From NCBI GenBank assembly GCA_020436935.1, contig JAGQWX010000035.1, forward strand, positions 1-52,385: 52,385 nucleotides of DNA, written 5' to 3'. The stretch's first letter is position 1. Each line of letters starts with the position of its first letter. The notes under the pieces are model-generated. The model was not told the origin of the DNA. It saw only the letters and a list, made by a program, of their open reading frames with translations, and did no database searches. Shown here one piece after another: positions 8,304 to 16,078 of the stretch. A program made the translations under genes and the position numbers. Source of the stretch: Saprospiraceae bacterium (GTDB lineage Bacteria; Bacteroidota; Bacteroidia; Chitinophagales; Saprospiraceae).

Positions 8304-9026
8304 CTATTTTAAATAGATGCTTATGGTTTTTCCCAACGATTTATTTTGCATGATCTGTTTCGACATCAATTCCATAATTTCTTTGGTTTTAATATTGGTT
8401 TCGTATAAAACTTGCTCAAATTCCGGCGTTATAATCGCTTTGTAAAAACTTTCCAGATGAATTGGAGATGATGCACTTCCCGAACCTTCAAATAAAAAAT
8501 CTGCATTGAGCATCCGTTGGTCAGCCATGTATGGCCTGACCAATTCTTTAATGACTTTGTCAAATTGAAGATAGGAATTGTTGAGTTGAGCCAGGTTATG
8601 GTAATAGGCTTGTAGACTGTCTCTCAATGTTTCATTGTTGATGTTTTTTGCAATATCAGGATGATTATTTACGACCATAGAATGATAGCGAATTGAACCT
8701 CTCAGGTATTCGGGATGGAAAATGTCTTCGGCTTTAATTGAACCTTTTCTTACCTTTTGCAGATCTTGCTGGGTATGCATATAATCGCTAAGCATATAAA
8801 GATATTCTTCCATCAATATAGAATCCACCTTCAAGTCTTCAAGAAAATGCACCAACAATTGCTGATGGGCATTTTCTGTCTTTCTGTTTTCGTTCCAATT
8901 GTTGATTTGTACAGCTATGAGGATGCCTATAACTACCAGAATGATTTCCCCCATAGCATATTTTAAATAGCGTGAAGTTTTGCTTTCATGCAAGAATGCT
9001 GCTCTAAAATTTCTAAAAAATTTCAT
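8304..9026 (-). CDS. DUF6090-type membrane protein, array copy 6
   Basis: 240 residues. The head is canonical (MKFFRNFRAAFLHESKTSRYLKYAMG, helix, NNWNENRK). The tail opens with LLVHFLEDLKVDSILMEEYL and has NINNETLRDSLQAYYH as its version of the central motif; it ends SLGKTISIYLK. It stands alone: a 245-bp low-complexity spacer separates it from the lipocalin-like gene upstream, and a 97-bp gap separates it from the permease downstream. Confidence 0.85.
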   Translation of the reverse strand: MKFFRNFRAAFLHESKTSRYLKYAMGEIILVVIGILIAVQINNWNENRKTENAHQQLLVHFLEDLKVDSILMEEYLYMLSDYMHTQQDLQKVRKGSIKAEDIFHPEYLRGSIRYHSMVVNNHPDIAKNINNETLRDSLQAYYHNLAQLNNSYLQFDKVIKELVRPYMADQRMLNADFLFEGSGSASSPIHLESFYKAIITPEFEQVLYETNIKTKEIMELMSKQIMQNKSLGKTISIYLK

Positions 9027-9098
9027 TTTATTGTCGTTTAATAATCATTCTTTTTCCTTGTAATGCTCATTCCCCATTCATCATTACCGTGCTGCACT

Positions 9099-9290
9099 GA
9101 TCCCTGAAAGGGGAGGACTTCATGCTGATTTTCTGTAATTCCCCATTCACTATTCCCCACTCACTACTCACCATACACCACTCACCATACACCACTCACT
9201 ATACCCCACTCACCACTCACCACACACCACTCACCATACACCACTTACTACTCACTATACCCCCTCACTACTCACCATTCATCATCCATC
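9099..9290. repeat. Low-complexity CACTCACC/ATACACC repeat tract
   Basis: A fragment of the CCCCTGAAAGGGG-type palindrome (9099-9123) is followed by an imperfect array of 10-14-bp units built from CCACTCACCATACACC and CACTATACCCC (about 9140-9290). The tract runs into the 3' end of the lipocalin-like gene, whose stop codon (9272-9274) lies inside the degenerate edge. No gene is evident in it. Confidence 0.85.
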
Positions 9291-9820
9291 TTCACCCATT
9301 TCAACCGACTTTTGGGGTAGCGGTCGGTTATCGGAGATAAGGTCAATGTATCATCTGAGAACACATATGCTCTTTTCTCAACTGTAGCCCAAAGGCGCGG
9401 TAAATTTGATGACTCAATATGATGTTCTATGATTTTCAAAGAGTCAATTACCCGATATTTACCGAAATACACAAAGTTATTCGCCAGGTGTTTGAGGTCG
9501 TTGGTGGTCAAATTATCAGGTGCACCGTAACTCTCGAACTGATAATCCTGGTAATGCTCTGTTACGTGGTGAACTCCCATGCCGCCAATACCATCATAAA
9601 TGATAAAGCCTTGTCGGTTCTTATAATGGTCTTTTCTTGGCATCCAAGCTGAAATAGAATCCACTTTTGATTCCACAACAAAAAGAGACCATCTGCCGGT
9701 AAATCTCTCAAAATCTGAGTGGTCTTTTTCATCTGGAAAATGAAATGAAAGATGCATCATTAGTAAAGAGGCAAGCCATATCAGAATGATAAAATGATTT
9801 GAAAATATTTTGGAGATCAT
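9272..9820 (-). CDS. Lipocalin-like domain protein
   Basis: 182 residues with one N-terminal hydrophobic segment (HFIILIWLASLLMMHLSF) acting as a signal or anchor. The body starts FTGRWSLFVVES, followed by GFIIYDGIGGMGVH, then FVYFGKYRV, IEHHIESS and DDTLTLSP. This order matches the lipocalin-like family (PF13924 type), small beta-barrels of unknown ligand. It lies 42 bp after copy 7. The family call rests on motif order and not on a profile search. Confidence 0.65.
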   Translation of the reverse strand: MISKIFSNHFIILIWLASLLMMHLSFHFPDEKDHSDFERFTGRWSLFVVESKVDSISAWMPRKDHYKNRQGFIIYDGIGGMGVHHVTEHYQDYQFESYGAPDNLTTNDLKHLANNFVYFGKYRVIDSLKIIEHHIESSNLPRLWATVEKRAYVFSDDTLTLSPITDRYPKSRLKWVKMDDEW

Positions 9821-9862
9821 GTTCAGTTTTTAACTTATCAATTGGTAAAAGACGCCAGAAAA

Positions 9863-10582
9863 TCATTGAATAATTTCCTGGTTTATGAGACCCAAAATTT
9901 TATCTATTTCCAGTCCTAATATTTCATAGTTTTGAATGATATAATCTGTGGCCTTCCTCATTCTGGTCACAATGTTTTCAAATTTTGGATTGTCAAGAAT
10001 GTCTGTGGTATTTCTATTGAAATGACTATCCTTTTTGTATTTGGAATATTCGATGCGCAGAGGTTCAAGGTGTAAGTCACCATAATCCATGAGCCGCACT
10101 TCGTCTTCTTTTACATCCTGCACTTCTCCAAACCACTTGGATAGTGTAATGCGCAAGCTGTCATTTTTGACAAGGTTCAATTCTCCGGAGCTGATCAGAT
10201 TTGTCAGTGCTCCATTGGAAGGATCAAAGGTAGAGTATGCACTAAGGCTGCCCATCAGCATGATGAGCCTTTCTGCATTGTCAAAATCTCTTGTTTCATC
10301 AAACAACAAAAGCAGTGTATCTGCCCTGTTCATCAACCTGGTCGCTTTTTCAATATTTCGTTTCAACTCTGTTTTGTTGTAATCAAATTCAGATTTCAGA
10401 ATCTGAAGTATTTTTTGCTCCCTTGCATCTTCTTGTCTTTGATTGTTCCAGTTGTTGATTTGCACAGCTATGAGAATGCCCAGGACAACCAGGATTATTT
10501 CACCCAAGGCATACTTTAAATATTTGGAGGTTTTGTTTTCCTTGAGCATTGAATTGCGGATGGTTCTAAATAAATTTATCAT
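9863..10582 (-). CDS. DUF6090-type membrane protein, array copy 7
   Basis: 239 residues. Head: MINLFRTIRNSMLKENKTSKYLKYALGEIILVV, then NNWNNQRQ. The helical tail includes LLLLFDETRDFDNAERLIML and LTNLISSGELNLVKNDSLRI, the clearest example of the central family motif, and pairs with copy 4. It begins 2 bp after the stop of copy 8, so the two are probably co-translated. Confidence 0.86.
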   Translation of the reverse strand: MINLFRTIRNSMLKENKTSKYLKYALGEIILVVLGILIAVQINNWNNQRQEDAREQKILQILKSEFDYNKTELKRNIEKATRLMNRADTLLLLFDETRDFDNAERLIMLMGSLSAYSTFDPSNGALTNLISSGELNLVKNDSLRITLSKWFGEVQDVKEDEVRLMDYGDLHLEPLRIEYSKYKKDSHFNRNTTDILDNPKFENIVTRMRKATDYIIQNYEILGLEIDKILGLINQEIIQ

Positions 10583-10584
10583 AA

Positions 10585-11400
10585 CTACTCCAAATTATAT
10601 GCGTTTCTTAATACTGATATTATTGATTTTGCATCTTCACTGATATCATGCATTTCGTTGAATGCCCGCGTTTGGTAATTGTTCTGAATCAATATCAATG
10701 TATTGATAAATTTTTTTAATTGAGTTGGATCGTAACTAATGAGCTTGAGGTCGTTGGCTACGGAAATAGCATATTCCTCGGTTTCGTAAATGTTGAATTC
10801 ATAATTGCTGAAATTGCTGCCCTCTTTTTCCAATAATTTGTCCAGATGGGAAGAATTCAAATCAATTATGGATGAAGTAAAATTGTCCAACTTATCTGCA
10901 TTGGATTTGTCGAATTCAAAATCTTCGTCCAGGTGGATTGAAAAGCTTTCATATGCTGCAATTTTCTTCTGAAGGCTGTCGCTGTTGAAGTAACTCATAG
11001 CGCCCGAACTTTTTAATTCATTCAAGGTGGACCGATGCCATTTATAGGGTCTGTACATGATATCATGAGCCACGGTATATAAAAATGTACTGGAGAGTTC
11101 GGCGGTCGGTGTTGTCAAGATGTATTTGCGTAAGCTGTCAATCATTTTGTATTTCTTGGCAGACTGATATTGACTTACTTTGATCATACCAATATCATTG
11201 TTGAGATCGTCTATCAATGACTTTGCATATTGTTTGATCTTAATTTGCTCCAATCTGGTTTGATTCCAATTGTTCAGTTGAAGCGCAATAAGGATACCCA
11301 GCACAACCAGTATGATTTCTCCCAAAGCGTACTTCAAATATTTAGAAGTTTTGCCCTCAGTGAGGAGGGAATTGCGGATGTTTCTGAAGAATTTTATCAT
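10585..11400 (-). CDS. DUF6090-type membrane protein, array copy 8 (longest)
   Basis: 271 residues, the longest copy. Canonical head (MIKFFRNIRNSLLTEGKTSKYLKYALG, helix, NNWNQTRLEQ). The tail has the central motif as LKSSGAMSYFNSDSLQKKIAAYESF, followed by an acidic helical stretch (DEDFEFDKSNADKL) that accounts for the added length. Its start overlaps the stop of copy 9 (ATGA, 11397-11400), and it ends 2 bp before copy 7. Copies 9, 8 and 7 thus form a tightly packed trio. Confidence 0.86.
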   Translation of the reverse strand: MIKFFRNIRNSLLTEGKTSKYLKYALGEIILVVLGILIALQLNNWNQTRLEQIKIKQYAKSLIDDLNNDIGMIKVSQYQSAKKYKMIDSLRKYILTTPTAELSSTFLYTVAHDIMYRPYKWHRSTLNELKSSGAMSYFNSDSLQKKIAAYESFSIHLDEDFEFDKSNADKLDNFTSSIIDLNSSHLDKLLEKEGSNFSNYEFNIYETEEYAISVANDLKLISYDPTQLKKFINTLILIQNNYQTRAFNEMHDISEDAKSIISVLRNAYNLE

Positions 11401-12164
11401 CTTTTTTCCTCTTTCATTTTTTTCAATAAATCTATGATCCGCTGCGTATGACCCAACATTGTTTTGATGTTGTTGTAAATGTTCATATTGAGGATAAATG
11501 CATTTTCCAGGGTAGCGGTATTCTGAGGTTTAAGCGCTTCTGCGACAATTTCATCATAAGTAAGCGAGCGGTGTGGTCTTATTTTCGGCCCGTTGGAACC
11601 TTTGGTAAATCCGGCAAGTGAACCTTGTTCTTTTCTGAATTCCCACGTTGGCCCCATAAAATAAGTGTTCAGTGATATTTCCCGCATTTGATCAAATCCA
11701 TCCAAAGACTGAAGGAATTGTGTGAGCTCAGAGAGCAATTCCTTGTTGTGCAAAAGACCAAGCTTTCCTGTGGATTGCGCTTCATAATAGCTCGACAGGT
11801 TGGGTTTGAAGCTGTGGCCCTGGAAAAAGGAGGTCATCAGGTATTTTAAAGAATCAACGGTGATTCCTTGATGAGGCTGGGTAACTTCTTCGTAAAATAA
11901 GTTCATGTAATCCAACTGCTTTCCTACATCTGTCAATGTTATCTTCAGTAGTTCCTCAGTATTGGTAAAATCAAAAATCATAGCATCAATAAGCTTGGAC
12001 TTTTCTATTTGAAGTTTTCGGTTTTCGTTCCAGTTATTGATTTGCAAGGCGATCAAAATACCTATGACCACCAATACAATCTCGCCAAGGGCATATTTGA
12101 GGTATTTGCCTGTTTTTCCTTCCCGGAGGAGTGATGTTCGGATATTGCGAAAGAACTTTATCAT
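11397..12164 (-). CDS. DUF6090-type membrane protein, array copy 9
   Basis: 255 residues. Head: MIKFFRNIRTSLLREGKTGKYLKYALGEIVLVV, then NNWNENRK. The tail's central motif reads YYEAQSTGKLGLLHNKELL, and after it comes an unusual aromatic stretch with YFMGPTWEF not seen in other copies. The gene begins 17 bp after the NTF2-like lipoprotein and overlaps copy 8 by 4 nt. Confidence 0.86.
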   Translation of the reverse strand: MIKFFRNIRTSLLREGKTGKYLKYALGEIVLVVIGILIALQINNWNENRKLQIEKSKLIDAMIFDFTNTEELLKITLTDVGKQLDYMNLFYEEVTQPHQGITVDSLKYLMTSFFQGHSFKPNLSSYYEAQSTGKLGLLHNKELLSELTQFLQSLDGFDQMREISLNTYFMGPTWEFRKEQGSLAGFTKGSNGPKIRPHRSLTYDEIVAEALKPQNTATLENAFILNMNIYNNIKTMLGHTQRIIDLLKKMKEEKR

Positions 12165-12181
12165 GGAAGCGCTATATTATA

Positions 12182-12661
12182 TCATTCTTCTTGTGGAACT
12201 GAGGCATGAATCTGGACGATCTTCCATGCACCTTCTCTTTTATCAAGCACACCTGTAATGCGCACGTTGTTGAGGCTGAGTGGTTCGCCCTGTACTGCCA
12301 GTGACCAGTCGCTTACATCTGCAAACCAGGCGGTTGTGGCTGATGGATTGGTATAAACGTGGAGGTTTTTGGAAGTCAAAACGATGTCATCGAGTGCCTC
12401 AAACTGGGCTAAATGCGCTTTTTCCCACATACCCCAACTTTCGTGCAAATCACCAAGGGCAGTGCCAAAACTGAGCATATCATCATCATGTGCCATCACA
12501 GCGGACATGAGATTGATGTCTTCGCTTTCAAAAGATTGGTAAAATTGTTTGATCGTTTGTGTTATGGCTTCTTTTTCTGCTGTTACATCAACCGACTTAT
12601 TGCATGATGTAAAAAAGAAAATACAAGTAAAAATTCCAAAAATAATTGATTTTGTTTTCAT
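12182..12661 (-). CDS. SnoaL/NTF2-like lipoprotein
   Basis: 159 residues from the ATG at 12661. An earlier in-frame start at 12730 would put 23 hydrophilic residues before the signal peptide, so it is less likely. The signal peptide ends in a lipobox (FFFTSC), which predicts a lipoprotein. The body resembles the NTF2-like SnoaL/DUF4440 fold: an opening helix (EAITQTIKQFYQSFESEDINLMSAVMAHD), then FGTALGDLHESW, a strand with TAWFADVSDW and a closing GAWKIVQIHAS. These small alpha+beta barrels bind or convert varied ligands. It sits between copies 10 and 9, on the same strand. Confidence 0.72.
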   Translation of the reverse strand: MKTKSIIFGIFTCIFFFTSCNKSVDVTAEKEAITQTIKQFYQSFESEDINLMSAVMAHDDDMLSFGTALGDLHESWGMWEKAHLAQFEALDDIVLTSKNLHVYTNPSATTAWFADVSDWSLAVQGEPLSLNNVRITGVLDKREGAWKIVQIHASVPQEE

Positions 12662-12812
12662 TTGAAATGATTCATTTTGATGTAACTGATAGGATTGATT
12701 TCTTATTATTGGCATATCTGGTATTTGCATTTTATGCTAGATATATAAGTTAATAATTAATGTTCTGCCTTGTCATAATTTCATTTTTACAGTGACCATT
12801 GATGTTTTTTGT

Positions 12813-13574
12813 TTATAAACTTTCATCAATTAAAGCCATTAATTCGAGCGCTTTTTTCCTAATGGTTAAAAAGGATTGCTTTAAGTTAAGGTGCCTTTTG
12901 TGCTGATTCCTCAATTGATTCCTTCCAATTTTTGAGCTAGCAAATTTTAAAACCGCTTCTATTTGCTTTTCCTCTGGAGTAGAGCTTGGGAAATTGCCTG
13001 CTTCCATGAGGTTGTATTTTGGTAGAATATTCCACTCAACCTGAGTATTTAATACATCAAGGTTTTCCTCACCTTTATAATATGCTTCTTTTTCATCTGT
13101 AATATTGATGTTATTGATATATGCTGTGGATATGTAATAATCATTGAGGCTGTTAAATACCGTTTCATATCCGATAAATGTTGTTATTCCGGCATTTTGA
13201 ATTTTTTGAAATGTTTTGCTTTCAATCGGCATGAAAAAATAGGTAGCATAAAGTACTTTAATTAAGCTGTCGATATTTGATGGTTGAAATGTAGAATTCG
13301 AGAGTGCCCATGCTTCAAGGGGAATAAGTTGAGTCAACAAGCCATCCACATAATCCATGTTTATAACATCTTGAGATAGGTCCGCTTTAAACTCGTTTAA
13401 GAAAGCTCTGGATTGTAAAGTGTCTTTTCTGTTTTCATTCCAGTTGTTGATCTGTAGAGCAATCAAAATACCAATGACCACCAAAATAATTTCCCCAAAT
13501 GCATACTTGAGATACTTGCTGGTTTTGCCTTCATTTTGCAGAGATTGACGAATGTTGCGAAAGAATTTAGTCAT
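12813..13574 (-). CDS. DUF6090-type membrane protein, array copy 10
   Basis: 253 residues. Head: MTKFFRNIRQSLQNEGKTSKYLKYAFG, helix, NNWNENRKD. The tail's central region is QKIQNAGITTFIGYETVFNSL, then DYY, which fits the family pattern but without the NDSL core. The C-terminal third is basic (NQLRNQHKRHLNLKQSF). The downstream gap of 151 bp to the NTF2-like lipoprotein is large enough for a promoter. Copy 11 lies 73 bp upstream. Confidence 0.85.
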   Translation of the reverse strand: MTKFFRNIRQSLQNEGKTSKYLKYAFGEIILVVIGILIALQINNWNENRKDTLQSRAFLNEFKADLSQDVINMDYVDGLLTQLIPLEAWALSNSTFQPSNIDSLIKVLYATYFFMPIESKTFQKIQNAGITTFIGYETVFNSLNDYYISTAYINNINITDEKEAYYKGEENLDVLNTQVEWNILPKYNLMEAGNFPSSTPEEKQIEAVLKFASSKIGRNQLRNQHKRHLNLKQSFLTIRKKALELMALIDESL

Positions 13575-13647
13575 GATATATTTTCATTTTTGAAAGCTTG
13601 ATGATTTTTACATTAAAGGAAGGATTATAAAAATCTTGATCATTGGA

Positions 13648-14355
13648 TTAATCCTTTAAATTTTCATCCACCAAGCTTACTACCTTCTCAATCTCCTTTT
13701 TAGTGCTATTACTCAATGAAACATAATTTCCATTGTTGTAGAGCGCTATGCTGGTCAGGTTTATAAACTCACTATCATTTATTACCTCTTTATTGGTAAG
13801 TGTTCCGGTAAGTTTGTTGAAATATTTGCCCCTCAGAATCACAACTTCATCGGTCCTGTTGTCGTAAATTTCGCCATTGTAAATGAGCCTTTTGTAGTAC
13901 CGCTCATACAAGGTGGTAATGGCTATTTTAAGGCTATCGGGTTGAAGATTATCCAGGACACCTGAGGTGCCTGAAGTGGTGTATGCACCTGTGTTCGCAA
14001 AAAAAGTAGCATTGGTGGTGTTTTGGATGGTGGTGAAGAGGTTTTCTATTTTATTAAAATCCTTTTCGTGGGTCAGCTCTTCGCTGAGTGCTGTAACAAC
14101 CTGCAATTTTTTTGTTTGATAATCGATGATTTTATCCAATTGGACCAAGTCATTCATTAAGTCCTGACGGATGTTTTTTAAGAAAACAGTTTGTTGTAGT
14201 TTGGATTTTCGTCCTTCATTCCAGTTGTTTACCTGGAGGGCAATGAGGATGCCGATGACGACCAGCACAATCTCACCAACGGCATACTTGATATATTTGC
14301 CGGTTTTGCTCTCAGAAAGGAGTTTTTGACGTATATTCCTGTATATTTTTACCAT
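13648..14355 (-). CDS. DUF6090-type membrane protein, array copy 11 (first in order)
   Basis: 235 residues, the shortest copy and the promoter-proximal one. Head: MVKIYRNIRQKLLSESKTGKYIKYAVG, helix, NNWNEGRK. The tail contains TSGVLDNLQPDSLKIAI, then LYERYYKRLIYNGE, nearly the same pattern as copy 2 although nine copies lie between. The 304-bp region upstream, shared with the divergent glycosyltransferase gene, should contain the main promoter of the array. Confidence 0.85.
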   Translation of the reverse strand: MVKIYRNIRQKLLSESKTGKYIKYAVGEIVLVVIGILIALQVNNWNEGRKSKLQQTVFLKNIRQDLMNDLVQLDKIIDYQTKKLQVVTALSEELTHEKDFNKIENLFTTIQNTTNATFFANTGAYTTSGTSGVLDNLQPDSLKIAITTLYERYYKRLIYNGEIYDNRTDEVVILRGKYFNKLTGTLTNKEVINDSEFINLTSIALYNNGNYVSLSNSTKKEIEKVVSLVDENLKD

Positions 14356-14659
14356 GGATATTGTGCATTAGTACATGGCGTTCATTTACATAGGAAAAAT
14401 ACAATATTTTCAAAGATGGAATTAATACACATGTGACAAATGCTGTAAATTTTGGGACAAAATGATCAGCTGGGGTTTTTAGGCTGCTTATGGCCTAAGC
14501 AAAAGGCAAAGCGGTTCAGTAAACTAGAACATCATTAGCTAAGCAATATGATATCAGTTAAGCAAAGGATGGCCGGTTATTCAAGTGAATATCTCAACAA
14601 ACTCAGACATAGTAACTTTATAAAATCAAATTCTATCTTTGGCCACAGAACAATCTTAA
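14356..14659. promoter_or_regulatory. Divergent intergenic region with flanking repeat and TAAGCAA motifs
   Basis: No gene is seen. The region contains the right copy of the array-flanking repeat (GACAAATGCTGTAAATTTTG, then GGACAA; 14435-14460), with TGGCCTAAGCAA at 14491-14502. Two further TAAGCAA heptamers follow (in GCTAAGCAATAT and GTTAAGCAAAGG) before 14570. A TATCTTTG box at 14634-14641 fits the Bacteroidota -7 consensus TAnnTTTG, 18 bp ahead of the glycosyltransferase ATG; no convincing -33 TTTG is seen for it. Confidence 0.55.
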
Positions 14660-16009
14660 ATGTCAGAAACTTTAGATCCTATTGCTATAGACCAACAAAC
14701 ACGGCTTGGTAAGAGATCTGCATTTGAAGTATTAAAACCAATCAAAAGGTTTTATATTTTTTTGATTATAACTGCTTTATTGCTCTTTGGCTGGTTCGGC
14801 CCCTTGTTGTTTGGACTATCCATTTTTGCTTTGTCGACCTTAAATTTTGTCTTGCTCTTCTTCTTTAGAGTTCATGCGCAGTATTTATTTTCTAAAAATG
14901 CAATTGCTGAAGAGCAAAAATTATACAGCTCAGATCTGTCTTCTTTGACCGTATTGATACCACTTAAAAACGAAGGTGCGGTAATCCATGAAACTTTTCA
15001 AAGCATCATAGATCAGGATTTCCCTAAAGACAAGCTCGAAGTGATCATCATCGTTGAGGAAAGTGACCACTTCACGTTGGACCACATTGCGCAAATCGAA
15101 TTGCCATCATATTTTATGGTTTTACAAATTCCAAAGCTGCTCCCATTCACAAAGGGAAGAGCACTTTGCCACGGCGTAAATGCAGCACGAAATATTTATA
15201 TTACCATCATTGATGCAGAGAGCAGGCCAGAACCTGGTCAATTTCGTAAGGCCATGGAGTATTTTGAAAAGCATGAGCAAATTGATTGTCTCCAGGCCAA
15301 AGTGCAAATCTCCAATGGAAGCAAGAATCTATTAACAGCATTGTTTGCCTCTGAATATTTTGAGTGGTTTGAGTCCCATCTTCCCCATCTGGCATTATCA
15401 CACAATGCCTTTGGCTTGGGCGGGAATTCGTTTTACATCAAGCGCGAAAAAGTGCTCAAAGTTGGAGGTTGGGATCCATTCAATGTCACTGAGGATGCCG
15501 AATTGAGTGTGCGTTTGCTGAGAAGTGATTTTAAATTCCAAATGCTTTCATCGTATACCCTTGAAGTATGCCCACAGGATGTAAAATCCTGGCTTTATCA
15601 ACGTATACGCTGGTGCAAAGGATTGCTTATTACTCAGCTCACACATTTATTTAACAGAAAGCAAATGCCTGGTGGGGCCGGCTTTGCATTTTGGACACGC
15701 ATGTTTCTGGGAACAAGCTTGCCAATCAGCACAGTTTATGTTTTTTTCTTTTTGATCATTAATCCTCAGGTTTTGCTATCATGGCCCTGGCTGGAGTGGA
15801 CACTATGGGGAATTTTTGGACTGACGGTTGGCATATCTTTCTGGGCTGATCGCAGGAATCTTAAAAAAATAGGCATTTCAAATAATCCCTTCACACTTTT
15901 ATTATTTTCAGTTTATTATATGTTGTTATATATAATTGCTTCTCTAAGTGCATATTATGGATATTTTGTAGCTCCATTAGACTGGAATAAAACAAATCAT
16001 GACCTCTAA
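14660..16009 (+). CDS. Processive-type GT2 family glycosyltransferase, membrane-bound
   Basis: 449 residues. Two hydrophobic segments precede the catalytic domain (FYIFLIITALLLFG and the following stretch). The GT-A domain starts TVLIPLKNEG. Sugar-nucleotide and catalytic positions are the acidic DAES at residue 185, the TED motif with Glu278-Asp279, and QRIRW at 314-318. The last is the QxxRW signature of processive beta-glycosyltransferases such as cellulose and hyaluronan synthases. Several helices close the protein. It probably extends or transfers a polysaccharide chain at the inner membrane; the sugar is unknown. It leads the plus-strand group with the IPTL-CTERM protein. Confidence 0.85.
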   Translation: MSETLDPIAIDQQTRLGKRSAFEVLKPIKRFYIFLIITALLLFGWFGPLLFGLSIFALSTLNFVLLFFFRVHAQYLFSKNAIAEEQKLYSSDLSSLTVLIPLKNEGAVIHETFQSIIDQDFPKDKLEVIIIVEESDHFTLDHIAQIELPSYFMVLQIPKLLPFTKGRALCHGVNAARNIYITIIDAESRPEPGQFRKAMEYFEKHEQIDCLQAKVQISNGSKNLLTALFASEYFEWFESHLPHLALSHNAFGLGGNSFYIKREKVLKVGGWDPFNVTEDAELSVRLLRSDFKFQMLSSYTLEVCPQDVKSWLYQRIRWCKGLLITQLTHLFNRKQMPGGAGFAFWTRMFLGTSLPISTVYVFFFLIINPQVLLSWPWLEWTLWGIFGLTVGISFWADRRNLKKIGISNNPFTLLLFSVYYMLLYIIASLSAYYGYFVAPLDWNKTNHDL

Positions 16010-16011
16010 AA

Positions 16012-16041
16012 TTGTCTTTTTAAGGAGATTTGCTATCTTTG
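16012..16041 (+). promoter_or_regulatory. Bacteroidota-type promoter before the IPTL-CTERM gene
   Basis: A TTG at 16012-16014 and TATCTTTG at 16034-16041 are separated by 19 bp, which fits the Bacteroidota housekeeping pattern (-33 TTTG, -7 TAnnTTTG). Transcription would begin near 16048, about 30 nt before the ATG at 16079. It lies directly after the glycosyltransferase stop codon, so the downstream pair could be expressed separately. Confidence 0.6.
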
Positions 16042-16078
16042 AAAAATAGTTGAGATTTGTTTTATTAATATTAATCCC

